A stretch of DNA of 45,408 nucleotides from assembly GCF_006363815.1 (NCBI RefSeq), contig NZ_RRYT01000036.1, positions 1-45,408 on the forward strand, in the 5' to 3' direction. Shown here piece after piece: positions 1 to 8,402 of this stretch; position 1 is the first letter of the stretch, and each line of letters begins with the position of its first letter. The translations under genes were made by a program, and so were the position numbers. The notes under the pieces are model-generated. The model was given only the letters and a program-made list of their open reading frames with translations. It did not search any database and had not been told where the DNA came from. Source of the stretch: Thermomonospora catenispora. GTDB lineage: Bacteria > Actinomycetota > Actinomycetes > Streptosporangiales > Streptosporangiaceae.

Positions 1-860
1 GCCATCTGCTCGTGCCCGGCGACCGCGCGCAGGGCCGCGGCGACCTCGGCGCTCGCCTGGCCCGCGGCGGCGCAGTGCAGCAGGCTGGCGGCCAGCGCCG
101 TGGTGCGGGTGTCGGCGTCGGCGGTGACCGCGGCGCCCAGCCAGTCGGCCAGCCAGGCGGCGGCGCCGCCCTGCCGCACCGACGCGCTCAGCGCGCGCAG
201 CGCCACCAGCAGCCCGGCCAGCACGTCGTCTCCGCTGGGGGTCAGCCCGGGCCCCAGGCCCACGATCCGCTCGGCGATCTCCACCGCGCCCGCCAGGTCG
301 CCGGCGGCGCACCGGGCCGCCAGCAGCGGCGGATCGGGATGCCCGGCCAGACCGAACCGGGACCCGGCGACGGCCTCCTCCAGCTCGCGCACGCCGTGGT
401 CCAATCGCGCCAGCGACAACGGGCCCAGCGCGGGCGAGGGGTCCCACCAGCGGCGCACCCGGACCCGCAGCGGCCCCGCCTCGACGTGGCCGTCGCCGAC
501 CCACGCCTCGGCGCCCTCCCCGACGCCCTCCAACGGCCGGTCCCGGCTGCCGGCGGCGATGACCACGGCGTTCGGCAGCCGCACCGCGTCGCTGGTCACC
601 ACGGCCAGCACCCGCGGCTCCTCGGCCGCCCGGGTCTCCAGGTAGACGGCCGAGGGGAACGCGGCGATCACCCGGGCGGGGACCCGGGGCGCCTCGAGCA
701 CGCGGCGCAGGCCGGTGCCGGCCGCACCGGGGACGGTCGGGCCGGCGGATCGGGCGGCGCCCGGCAGAACGGAAGCGGCGGATCGCGCCGAGCCCGCGAG
801 CGGAGGCCGGGACCGCTGCCGGGTGGGCAGGGCGACCGGCTCGCGCATGACGGCAGTCAC
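1..860 (-). CDS. DUF2877 family protein, AllH-like (3' end cut by window edge)
   Basis: Read on the minus strand from a GTG at 860, which is preceded by GGAGGG at good spacing; an in-frame ATG at 848 has no such site. About 286 codons are present before the window ends, close to the family's usual length. Residues 201-212 read GLGPGLTPSGDD, the signature of DUF2877. The family includes AllH of enterobacteria, which works with FdrA/AllF and AllG (DUF1116) in oxamate carbamoyltransferase, the phosphorolytic step of allantoin breakdown that feeds carbamate kinase. The first 45 or so residues are low-complexity Ala/Pro/Arg and look non-conserved. It is divergent from a PucR regulator, and a carbamate kinase lies at 22.5 kb. 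Partner genes fdrA and DUF1116 are not in the window; they would be expected beyond the left edge. Family membership is solid; the substrate is inferred. Confidence 0.82.
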   Translation of the reverse strand, partial: MTAVMREPVALPTRQRSRPPLAGSARSAASVLPGAARSAGPTVPGAAGTGLRRVLEAPRVPARVIAAFPSAVYLETRAAEEPRVLAVVTSDAVRLPNAVVIAAGSRDRPLEGVGEGAEAWVGDGHVEAGPLRVRVRRWWDPSPALGPLSLARLDHGVRELEEAVAGSRFGLAGHPDPPLLAARCAAGDLAGAVEIAERIVGLGPGLTPSGDDVLAGLLVALRALSASVRQGGAAAWLADWLGAAVTADADTRTTALAASLLHCAAAGQASAEVAAALRAVAGHEQM

Positions 861-897
861 AAGCCCTCCAGTCGTTGTTTTCTGGGAAACGTAGACC

Positions 898-911
898 CCG
901 GCCTAGGCCGG
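898..911. promoter_or_regulatory. 14-bp perfect palindrome in the divergent DUF2877/PucR spacer
   Basis: CCGGCCTAGGCCGG is perfectly self-complementary. It lies in the 171-base spacer between the two divergent starts, in a stretch that is otherwise less GC-rich than the genes. It is a plausible operator for the adjacent PucR regulator or another dimeric factor. I know no matching consensus. Confidence 0.35.
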
Positions 912-1031
912 ACGTATGGGGAAAGCTGCCAAGACTGGTTGCCAGCCTTCGTATTTCTTGTCAGTGTGGTCCGCGAAAATCAACAGGCGCGCCCTGGAGG
1001 GGATCGCACGCACCGGCAGGAGACCCTGGCA

Positions 1032-2795
1032 ATGCTTCCCGACAAGCTCACCGATCGCGCCTACGCCGCCGCCGATCCGGGACCCCCGGCGCTGCGGCTG
1101 GCCAGCACCGGCACCCTCACCTACGGGCTGTCGGTGGGGGAGGTGCTCGGGGTGTCCACGCTCAAGGGCGCCCGGCTCATCGGCGGACGGTCCGGGCTGG
1201 ACCGCATCGTGCAGCGGCTCAACGTCATGGAGGTCCCCGACATCCTGGCCTGGGTCAAGCCGAACGAGCTGCTGCTGACCACCGGCTACCCGCTGCGCAA
1301 CACCCCCCAGGCGCTGGAGAACCTGGTCGCCGATCTGGACGAGCGGGGGCTGTCGGCCCTGGGCGTCAAGCTCGGCCGCTATCTGGACAGGCTGCCGCCG
1401 CAGATGATCGAGCAGGCCGACCGGCTGGGCTTCCCGCTGATCCTGCTGCCGGCCGACGTCGGGTTCGACGACATCCTCAACCAGGTCCTCACCGACATCC
1501 TCAACCGGCAGGCGGCCGTGCTGGCGCGCACCGAGGAGGTGCACCGGGCGCTGGTGCAGATCGTGCTGAACGGCGGCGGCCTGCAGGAGGTGGTGGACGA
1601 GGTCGCCGAGCTGCTGGAGGTGGCGGTGGTGGCCATGGACGGCGACCGCCGCGCGCTGGCCGCGGCGGGGCCCGAGGATCAGGTGCGGGAGATGCTGGGC
1701 TGGGACGGCCCCGACCGCGCCTCCGGGCCGGTGCTGGCCGGCGAGCACCTGATGGTCCCGGTGCTGGCCGGGGGGTTCGACTACGGCCGGATCATCGCCC
1801 GCCGCCCCGCCGGGGGCCTGCGCGAGACCGACATGGTGGGGATCCTGGAGCGCGCCGCGACCGTGGTGGCGCTGCTGATCACCAAGCAGCAGGCGGTGGC
1901 CGCGGTGGAGAGCAAGTACCGCGCCGACTTCCTGCGCGACGTGCTGGCCGGGCGGGCCGGCGAGGACGACAGCGTCATCGCGCACGGCGCCGGGTTCGGC
2001 TGGGACCTGGACCGGCCCATGGTGGTGCTGGTGGCCGAGCTGGACGACCGCGCCTCAGGGGGCGGGGGCCGGGCGCGCGGCGAGCAGACCCCCGGCGGCG
2101 CCCGCTCCGCGCGCGGGCGCGGCGACGAGGAACGGATGGTGCAGGAACGGCTGGCCCAGGCGTGGACGACGGTGGTGCGCCGGCACGACCGGAACGGCGC
2201 GGTGGTCAGCTTCGCCCACGAGGTCGTCGCCATCGTCGGCGCCGCCGGACCGGACGGCCGCACGCCCGCCGGGTCGGCCGCCCCGGACCCGGCGTTGCTG
2301 GTCAAGGAGGCGACCGCGGTGTTCGGCGAGCCGCCCGGCCCCCGCCGCACGTTCTCCACAGGCATCAGCCGCACGGTGACCTCGCCGTCCGGACTGCCGG
2401 AGGCCTACGACCAGGCGGTCAAGGCGGTCCGGGTGGGGCGGCAGATGCACGGCGCCGGCGCCCGCGCCCACTTCGACCAGCTCGGCGTCTACCGGCTGCT
2501 CAGCCTGGTGTCCGACCCGACCGAGCTGCACGTGTTCGTCCGCGAGACGCTGGGCGGGCTCGCCACCGACGACGACCCCGAGGCGGTGGACCTGCGGCGC
2601 ACCCTGCAGGTGCTGCTGGACACCAACCTGAACGTCGCCGAGACCGCCCGGCAGCTGCACTTCCACTACAACACGCTGCGCTACCGGATCGGGAAGCTGG
2701 AGCGGATGCTCGGCCCGTTCACCGAGGACGCCCACCTGCGCCTCAACCTGACGCTGGCGCTGCACGTGATGCGCATGCGGGGCATCGGCATGTGA
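1032..2795 (+). CDS. PucR family transcriptional regulator
   Basis: 587 residues. An N-terminal PucR domain (about 30-155) starts at LSVGEVLGV and carries the typical NELLLTTGYPL stretch. A central GGDEF-like region follows. The C-terminal HTH_30 domain begins near residue 528 with LDTNLNVAETARQLHFHYNT and continues as LRYRIGKLE. PucR proteins activate purine or other nitrogen-compound catabolic genes. The ATG at 1032 is preceded by AGGAG about nine bases upstream and gives a normal family length; the reading frame is open further upstream, but that part overlaps the divergent gene and is not protein-like. It is divergent from the DUF2877 gene and codirectional with the permease and molybdenum hydroxylase genes, so it is the probable regulator of the locus. 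The ligand is unknown. Confidence 0.93.
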   Translation: MLPDKLTDRAYAAADPGPPALRLASTGTLTYGLSVGEVLGVSTLKGARLIGGRSGLDRIVQRLNVMEVPDILAWVKPNELLLTTGYPLRNTPQALENLVADLDERGLSALGVKLGRYLDRLPPQMIEQADRLGFPLILLPADVGFDDILNQVLTDILNRQAAVLARTEEVHRALVQIVLNGGGLQEVVDEVAELLEVAVVAMDGDRRALAAAGPEDQVREMLGWDGPDRASGPVLAGEHLMVPVLAGGFDYGRIIARRPAGGLRETDMVGILERAATVVALLITKQQAVAAVESKYRADFLRDVLAGRAGEDDSVIAHGAGFGWDLDRPMVVLVAELDDRASGGGGRARGEQTPGGARSARGRGDEERMVQERLAQAWTTVVRRHDRNGAVVSFAHEVVAIVGAAGPDGRTPAGSAAPDPALLVKEATAVFGEPPGPRRTFSTGISRTVTSPSGLPEAYDQAVKAVRVGRQMHGAGARAHFDQLGVYRLLSLVSDPTELHVFVRETLGGLATDDDPEAVDLRRTLQVLLDTNLNVAETARQLHFHYNTLRYRIGKLERMLGPFTEDAHLRLNLTLALHVMRMRGIGM

Positions 2796-2831
2796 ACGGC
2801 CGATCACCGCGAAACGACCGGTTAGCGCGAA

Positions 2832-2847
2832 TGTGATCTGGGGCACA
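2832..2847. promoter_or_regulatory. CRP/FNR-type binding site candidate upstream of the permease
   Basis: TGTGATCTGGGGCACA matches the CRP-type pattern TGTGA-N6-TCACA at nine of ten defined positions and sits inside a longer inverted repeat, AATGTG-N8-CACATT (2830-2849). It is about 145 bases before the permease start, in the spacer after the PucR gene. A CRP/GlxR-family regulator may couple the catabolic operon to carbon or energy status. Pattern match only. Confidence 0.45.
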
Positions 2848-2993
2848 TTGACCTGCCAAGGGGATGGTGCGCCTTTGGCACAAGTCGCCGAGGACTCCGT
2901 GCCGCACCCCCCTTATCTTCCCGCCAAGAACAGGCGTCGCGGCGGGTCACGGGCGACCGCCCCGGTCCTTCCGCCGAGACCGAGGGAGAGCAG

Positions 2994-4469
2994 ATGGCAT
3001 TCGGCTGGAAGGTGCACGGCGACGGGCGCAGCCCCGCGCCGGGCGAGGTGGTCATGCCCGACGAGCGGCTGAGCTGGCCGCGCACCGTGGGGCTGGGGGC
3101 CCAACACGTCATCGCCATGTTCGGCGCGACGTTCGTGTTCCCGCTGGTGATGGGGCTGGACCCGAACCTCGCGGTGATGATGTCCGGGGTCGCCACGATC
3201 CTGTTCCTGCTGATCGTGCAGGGGAGGGTGCCCAGCTACCTGGGCACCAGCGCCTCGTTCGTGGGCGGCGTGTTCGCCATTCGGGCCGGCGTGGACACCG
3301 CGCAGACCGACGCCTGGGTGACCGGGGCGATCCTGGTCGCCGGCGCGGTGCTGGCGCTGGTCGGGGTGGCGATCCACCTGCTTGGCCAGCAGATCATCCA
3401 CCGGGTGTTCCCGCCGCCGGTGACCGGCGCGGTGGTGATGCTGATCGGCTTCGGCCTGGCGTTCGTGGTGGCCGACACCTACTGGCCGCAGGACCACTGG
3501 GTGGCGCTGATCACGATGGCGTTCGTGTTCGTGGTCATGGTCGCCTTCCGCGGGTTCATCGGGCGGATCTCGATCCTGCTGGGGCTGGCGTTCGGGTTCG
3601 CGCTGTCGTGGGTGCTGGACCTGTTCGGGCCGGTCACCTCGGTGGTCCCCGGAGCCAACCTGCGCGGCCCCGACGGGCAGCCCTGCCCGGCCGAGGGCCC
3701 CTACTGCGTGGCCACCGCCTTCCCGCACGACCGGGTCGACTTCTCCGGCGTCAAGGAGGCCGCCTGGTTCGGGCTGCCGGACATGCACGCGCCCGACTTC
3801 AAGATGTCGGCGATCCTGCTGGTGCTGCCCGCGGTGATCGCGCTGATCGCCGAGAACACCGGGCACGTCAAGGCGGTCGGCGAGATGACCCGCACCGACC
3901 TGGACCCGATGATCGGCCGGGCCGTCTTCGCCGACGGCGCCGCCACCGTCGTCACCACCTCGGTCGGCGGCTCGCCCACCACCACCTACGCGGAGAACAT
4001 CGGGGTCATGGCCGCCACCCGGGTCTACTCCACCGCCGCCTACTACGTGGCGGCGGTCATCGCGATCCTGTTCGGGCTGTGCCCCAAGTTCGGCGCGCTG
4101 ATCGCGGCCACGCCCGGCGGCGTCCTCGGCGGCGTCACCGTCATCCTCTACGGCATGATCGGCCTGCTCGGCGCCAAGATCTGGGTGGAGGCCCGGGTCG
4201 ACTTCGCCGACCCGGTCAACATGGTCCCGCTCGGCGCCGGGATCATCCTGGCCATCGGCCCGGTGGTGCACCCCGTCACCGACGACTTCGGCCTGGAGGG
4301 GATCGCCCTGGGCACCATCGTGGTCCTGGTCGGCTACCACCTGCTGCGGGCGATCGCCGATCGGGTCGGCGACGGCGAGGTCTCCTACGGAGAGGTCGGC
4401 TTCGAGAAGGACCCCACCGGGGCGGTCGAGGGCCCGGGCGCGGATCCCGGAGGGGAAAGGCCGGTGTGA
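2994..4469 (+). CDS. NCS2 family uracil/xanthine permease, UraA-like
   Basis: 491 residues with many hydrophobic helices, typical of the NCS2 (UraA/XanQ) nucleobase:proton symporters of the cytoplasmic membrane. Two motifs are diagnostic. ENTGH near residue 285 corresponds to the first substrate-binding glutamate of UraA. AENIGVMAATRVYS near residue 333 matches UraA's ENIGVM(A/x)xTRVYS, where the Glu contacts uracil; xanthine and urate carriers normally have Gln-Asn there. I therefore infer a pyrimidine substrate, most likely uracil. The start has GAGGGAG just upstream. The next gene begins 7 bases after the stop, so it is cotranscribed with the molybdenum hydroxylase genes. The extracytoplasmic loop around residues 215-255 (after VVPGAN) is longer than in UraA. 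Confidence 0.95.
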   Translation: MAFGWKVHGDGRSPAPGEVVMPDERLSWPRTVGLGAQHVIAMFGATFVFPLVMGLDPNLAVMMSGVATILFLLIVQGRVPSYLGTSASFVGGVFAIRAGVDTAQTDAWVTGAILVAGAVLALVGVAIHLLGQQIIHRVFPPPVTGAVVMLIGFGLAFVVADTYWPQDHWVALITMAFVFVVMVAFRGFIGRISILLGLAFGFALSWVLDLFGPVTSVVPGANLRGPDGQPCPAEGPYCVATAFPHDRVDFSGVKEAAWFGLPDMHAPDFKMSAILLVLPAVIALIAENTGHVKAVGEMTRTDLDPMIGRAVFADGAATVVTTSVGGSPTTTYAENIGVMAATRVYSTAAYYVAAVIAILFGLCPKFGALIAATPGGVLGGVTVILYGMIGLLGAKIWVEARVDFADPVNMVPLGAGIILAIGPVVHPVTDDFGLEGIALGTIVVLVGYHLLRAIADRVGDGEVSYGEVGFEKDPTGAVEGPGADPGGERPV

Positions 4470-4476
4470 CGGGCCC

Positions 4477-5355
4477 GTGAAACCGCCGCCGTTCGACTAC
4501 CGGGCCCCCCGCACCCTCGAGGAGGCGCTGGAGGACCTCGCCGAGGGCGGCAAGGTCCTGGCCGGAGGGCAGAGCCTGATCCCGCTGCTCAACATGAGGC
4601 TGGCCGCCCCCGAACGGCTGATCGACATCAACGGCGTCGCCAGCCTGGACGCCCTGGAGGTCACCGCGGCGGGCGTCCGGGCGGGGGCGCTGGCCCGGCA
4701 CGCGGCGGTGGAGCGCTCCGCCGAGGCGGCGGCCGTGCAGCCGCTGCTGCGTCAGGCGCTGCGGCACGTCGCCCACCCGGTGATCCGCAACCGCGGCACC
4801 GTGGTGGGCAGCCTGGCGCACGCCGACCCGGCCGCCGAGCTGCCCGCCGTGCTGGCGCTGCTGGACGGCCATGTGGAGGCGGCCTCGGCGTCCGGGCGGC
4901 GCACCGTCGCCGCGGCCGACTTCTTCACCGGCCCGCTGGAGTCGGCGCTGCGCCCCGAGGAGCTGGCGACCGCGGCGTTCTTCCCCGCCCTGCCGCCGCG
5001 GACCGGCACCGCCTTCGCCGAGCTGGCCCGCCGGCACGGCGACTACGCGTTGGTCGGAGCGGCGGCGCTGGTGACCCTCGACGACGATCTGCGGGTCCGC
5101 GCCGCCCGCGCCGCCTACCTCGGCGTCGCCGACACCCCCGTGGTGCTGGACCTGACCGGGCCCGCCGTGCAGGGACAGGAGGGCCGCCCGCCGGGGGCGG
5201 TCGACTGGTCGGCCGCGGCCGCCCACGCCGTCGCGCGGGTGAACCCCGGCGGCGACATCCACGCCGGGGCCGACTACCGCCGTCATCTGGTCGGCGTGCT
5301 CACCGGGCGCGCGCTGGCGGAGGCGGCCCGCAACGCACCGCCGGGAGGGACATGA
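4477..5355 (+). CDS. Molybdenum hydroxylase FAD-binding subunit (CoxM/XdhB type)
   Basis: 292 residues, a complete medium subunit of the xanthine dehydrogenase/CO dehydrogenase family. FAD-binding motifs are visible: AGGQSLIPLLNMRLA near residues 28-42 (pyrophosphate-binding loop) and IRNRGTVVGSLAHADP near 103-118. The C-terminal CO-dehydrogenase flavoprotein domain follows. The subunit passes electrons from the 2Fe-2S subunit to the final acceptor. The start is a GTG 7 bases after the permease stop with only a weak ribosome-binding site, consistent with translational coupling. It overlaps the 2Fe-2S gene by ATGA. The gene order M-S-L is that of cox-type operons. Confidence 0.94.
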   Translation: MKPPPFDYRAPRTLEEALEDLAEGGKVLAGGQSLIPLLNMRLAAPERLIDINGVASLDALEVTAAGVRAGALARHAAVERSAEAAAVQPLLRQALRHVAHPVIRNRGTVVGSLAHADPAAELPAVLALLDGHVEAASASGRRTVAAADFFTGPLESALRPEELATAAFFPALPPRTGTAFAELARRHGDYALVGAAALVTLDDDLRVRAARAAYLGVADTPVVLDLTGPAVQGQEGRPPGAVDWSAAAAHAVARVNPGGDIHAGADYRRHLVGVLTGRALAEAARNAPPGGT

Positions 5356-5852
5356 GCGGCGAACCCGTCTTCGAGATCACGATGACCGTCAACGGGGTGC
5401 GGCGCGGCGCGCGGGCCCCCGCCCGGCGGCTGCTGTCGGACTTCCTGCGCCACGACCTGGGCCTGACCGGCACCCACGTGGGCTGCGAGCACGGCGTGTG
5501 CGGCTGCTGCACCGTGCTGATGGACGGGGACCCCGTCCGCTCCTGCCTGACCCTGGCGATCACCGCCGCGGGGCATGAGATCACCACCGTCGAGGGACTG
5601 GCTCCCGGGGACGGGGAGCCGTCCCCGGTGCAGCGGGCGTTCCAGGAGTGCCACGGCCTGCAGTGCGGCTTCTGCACCCCCGGGTTCCTGTGCACGGTCA
5701 CCGCGCTGCTGCGCGACAACCCGCGCCCCACCGACGAGGAGGTGCTGGAGGGCATCTCCGGCAACCTGTGCCGCTGCACCGGGTACCAGAACATCGTCGC
5801 ATCGGTCCATCGCGCCGCCGAGCTCATCGCCGAGAGCGGGGACGGATCATGA
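5352..5852 (+). CDS. Molybdenum hydroxylase 2Fe-2S subunit (CoxS/XdhC type)
   Basis: 166 residues. The plant-ferredoxin-like cluster motif is in GCEHGVCGCCTVLMDG (around residue 45-60) with a further Cys at VRSC. The second, alpha-helical cluster uses QCGFCTPG (near 100) and GNLCRCTGYQNI (near 138). All eight cluster cysteines expected of the family appear present. It relays electrons from the molybdenum cofactor to FAD. The start overlaps the previous stop as ATGA and has GGGAGGGAC upstream; the end overlaps the large subunit start, again as ATGA, so the three subunits are translationally coupled. Confidence 0.96.
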   Translation: MSGEPVFEITMTVNGVRRGARAPARRLLSDFLRHDLGLTGTHVGCEHGVCGCCTVLMDGDPVRSCLTLAITAAGHEITTVEGLAPGDGEPSPVQRAFQECHGLQCGFCTPGFLCTVTALLRDNPRPTDEEVLEGISGNLCRCTGYQNIVASVHRAAELIAESGDGS

Positions 5853-8257
5853 GCACGTCCATGTTCGGGGAGCCGATCCCGCGGCGGGAGGACCCCAGGC
5901 TGCTGACCGGACAGGGCCGCTACCTGGACGACCTGGGCCGGGGCGCGCTGGCCGCGGCGTTCGTGCGGTCGCCGCACGCGCACGCCCGCATCGAGGGGAT
6001 CGACGTGGACGCCGCGCTCGACGTCGACGGGCTGGTGGCGATCTACACCCACGAGGACCTGCCCCCCGGGGTCGGGGACCCCCTTCCGCTGCTGATCCCG
6101 CATCCGGCGCTCACCCACGGCCGCACCGCCCGCCCGCTGGCCCGCGACGTGGTCCGGCACGTGGGCGAGCCGGTGGCCATGGTGGTGGCCCGCGACCGCT
6201 ACCTGGCCGAGGACGCCGCCGAACGGATCCGCGTCGACTACGAGGTGCTGCCCGCCGTCGTCGGGATCGAGAACGCGGCGGCGGCCGAGCGCCTCGTGCA
6301 CGAGGACGTCCCCGGCAACGTGGGGGCGCACCTGGTGCAGGAGGTGGGCGACGCGCCCGCCGCCGTCGCCGCCGCCCCGCACCGGCTGGAGTTCCGCCTC
6401 GACATCGAGCGCAGCGCCTCGATGCCGCTGGAGGGACGCGGCGTGTACGCCCGCTGGGACCCCGACGAGGGGTCGCTGCGGGTGTACTCCTCCACGCAGA
6501 CCTCCACCGGCGTGCGGATGGCGCTGGCCGCCCGGCTCGGCCTGCCCAAGACCAAGGTCGAGGTCATCGCCCCCGACGTCGGCGGCGGCTTCGGCGTCAA
6601 GGTGGTCCACCCCTGGCCGGAGGAGGTGCTGGTGCCGTGGGCGGCGCGGCTGCTCGGCCGGGAGGTCAAGTGGACCGAGGACCGCCGGGAGCACTTCGTG
6701 GGCGCCGCCCACGAACGCGGCCAGGTGCAGCGCGTGCGGGTCGGCTTCGACGACGCCGGGCGGATCCTCGGCCTGGACGTGACGATCCTGCACGACCACG
6801 GGGCCTACACGCCGTACGGGATCATCGTCCCGATCGTCACCTCCACCCAGCTGCCGGGCCCCTACAAGCCGGGGGCCTACCGGGTGGAGTTCACCAGCCT
6901 CTACACCAACACCGTCATCGTCACCCCCTACCGGGGCGCCGGGCGGCCGCAGGGCGTGTTCTGCATGGAGCGGACGATGGACAAGATCGCCGCTCATCTG
7001 GGGCTGGACCGCGCCGAGGTGCGCGCGGCCAACTTCATCCGGCCCGAGGAGTTCCCCTACGACCAGGGCCTGACCTTCCAGGACGGGCGTCCGCTGATCT
7101 ACGACTCCGGCGACTACCCCCGGATGCTCGAGATGATCAAGGAGCTGATCGGCTGGGACGGCTTCGCGGAGGAGCGGGAGGCGGCGCGCCGCGAGGGCCG
7201 CCGGATCGGCATCGGGCTGGGCTGCTACGTGGAGGGCACCGGGGTCGGCCCCTACGAGGGCGGCCATGTGGAGATCGACTCCACCGGCCGGGTGCACGTC
7301 GCCACCGGCCTGACCTCCCAGGGCCAGGGGCACCAGACGGTGTTCGCCCAGATCGCCGCCGCCGAGCTGGGGGTGCCGATCGAGGACGTGACGGTCGCCA
7401 CCGGCGACACCCGCCGGTTCGGGTACGCGGTCGGCACGTTCGCCTCCCGCGCCGCCGTGATGAGCGGCAACGCCATCGCGCTGGCCTGCCGCAGGGTCCG
7501 GGACAAGGCGCTGCGGATCGCCGGGGAGGCGCTGGAGGCCGACCCCCGCGACCTGGAGATCACCGACGGGGTGGTGCACGTCCGCGGCGACCCCACGGCC
7601 GCGATCCCGCTGCGCACGGTGGCGGTGCTGGCCAACCCGCTGCGGTACGCGTTCGACGAGGAGGCCCGCCGCGCCACCCAGTTCGCGGTGGGCGGATCGC
7701 CGGACGAGCCGCCGGTGCCGGCCGGGGAGGAGCCGGGGCTGGAGGGCCGTGACTACTACTCGCCGGTGCGGTCGACGTTCGCCTCGGGGATGCACGCCGC
7801 CGTCGTGGAGACGGACCCCGAGACCGCCGAGATCCGCATCCTGCGGTACGCGGTCGTGCACGACTGCGGCCGCATGATCAACCCGCGGATCGTGGAGGGG
7901 CAGATCCACGGGGGAGTGGCGCAGGGCGTCGGCGGGGCGCTGTATGAGCGGATGGTCTACGACGAGTCCGGTCAGCTGCTCAACGCCTCGTTCATGGACT
8001 TCCTCATGCCGTACGCGACCGAGGTGCCGCGGATCCGGACCGGGCACCTGGAGACGCCCTCCCCGCTGAACCCGCTGGGCATCAAGGGCGCGGGAGAGGC
8101 CGGGGTGATCCCGGTGTCGGCGGTGATCGCCTCCGCCGTCGAGGACGCCGAGGGCATCCGGATCGACGCCATGCCGCTGTCGCCGGACGGGCTGTTCCGG
8201 CTGCGGCGGCGGGCCGCCGTCGACCCCGCTCTGCGCGTGGAGCGCCTCCCGGCATGA
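5849..8257 (+). CDS. Molybdenum hydroxylase large (Mo-pterin) subunit, form-II CoxL-like
   Basis: 802 residues, aldehyde oxidase/xanthine dehydrogenase fold. The N-terminal domain begins with REDPRLLTGQGRYLDDL. The active-site loop near residue 363 reads PYRGAGRPQ, the general xanthine-dehydrogenase-like (form II) version, not the AYRCSFR loop of true CO dehydrogenases. The catalytic glutamate lies in GIKGAGEAG near residue 747. So this is not a CO dehydrogenase; it hydroxylates a heterocycle or aldehyde. Next to a UraA-like permease and with a barbiturase in the window, uracil/thymine oxidation to barbiturates is a reasonable guess; xanthine or another azaheterocycle remains possible. The ATGA overlap with the 2Fe-2S gene fixes the start. 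Confidence 0.94.
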   Translation: MSTSMFGEPIPRREDPRLLTGQGRYLDDLGRGALAAAFVRSPHAHARIEGIDVDAALDVDGLVAIYTHEDLPPGVGDPLPLLIPHPALTHGRTARPLARDVVRHVGEPVAMVVARDRYLAEDAAERIRVDYEVLPAVVGIENAAAAERLVHEDVPGNVGAHLVQEVGDAPAAVAAAPHRLEFRLDIERSASMPLEGRGVYARWDPDEGSLRVYSSTQTSTGVRMALAARLGLPKTKVEVIAPDVGGGFGVKVVHPWPEEVLVPWAARLLGREVKWTEDRREHFVGAAHERGQVQRVRVGFDDAGRILGLDVTILHDHGAYTPYGIIVPIVTSTQLPGPYKPGAYRVEFTSLYTNTVIVTPYRGAGRPQGVFCMERTMDKIAAHLGLDRAEVRAANFIRPEEFPYDQGLTFQDGRPLIYDSGDYPRMLEMIKELIGWDGFAEEREAARREGRRIGIGLGCYVEGTGVGPYEGGHVEIDSTGRVHVATGLTSQGQGHQTVFAQIAAAELGVPIEDVTVATGDTRRFGYAVGTFASRAAVMSGNAIALACRRVRDKALRIAGEALEADPRDLEITDGVVHVRGDPTAAIPLRTVAVLANPLRYAFDEEARRATQFAVGGSPDEPPVPAGEEPGLEGRDYYSPVRSTFASGMHAAVVETDPETAEIRILRYAVVHDCGRMINPRIVEGQIHGGVAQGVGGALYERMVYDESGQLLNASFMDFLMPYATEVPRIRTGHLETPSPLNPLGIKGAGEAGVIPVSAVIASAVEDAEGIRIDAMPLSPDGLFRLRRRAAVDPALRVERLPA

Positions 8258-8263
8258 CGCCGA

Positions 8264-8312
8264 CGGCCGGCAGGGCCCGTCCGGGAGCGGGGGACCCCTG
8301 CCCCGCCGGCCG
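8264..8312. terminator. Candidate bidirectional terminator hairpin
   Basis: CGGCCGGCAGGG (8264-8275) pairs with CCCTGCC and CCGGCCG downstream (8296-8312) with a 3-base bulge. It sits between the convergent molybdenum hydroxylase and deacetylase genes. There is no U-tract, as is common in actinobacteria. Confidence 0.45.
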
Positions 8313-8402
8313 ATTGCACTGTATGCGGATCCGCCGCACGGCCCCGGCCATTTGGGGAAAGCTCCAGATAAGTGCGTTAACGGCGTGATGCCGGTATCGG
8401 GG

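Noticed and set aside
12-1031. Long plus-strand open frame leading into the PucR gene
   Set aside because: It is the complement of the DUF2877 gene plus the divergent spacer; the translation is low-complexity and begins to resemble PucR only after 1032.
5849-8257. Aerobic carbon monoxide dehydrogenase large subunit
   Set aside because: The active-site loop is YRGAGR, not the AYRCSFR of true CO dehydrogenases.
917-8363. Shared 11-mer TGGGGAAAGCT at 917-927 and 8353-8363, possibly a common operator
   Set aside because: The second copy lies between two gene 3' ends, and repeats of this length are expected by chance in 45 kb.
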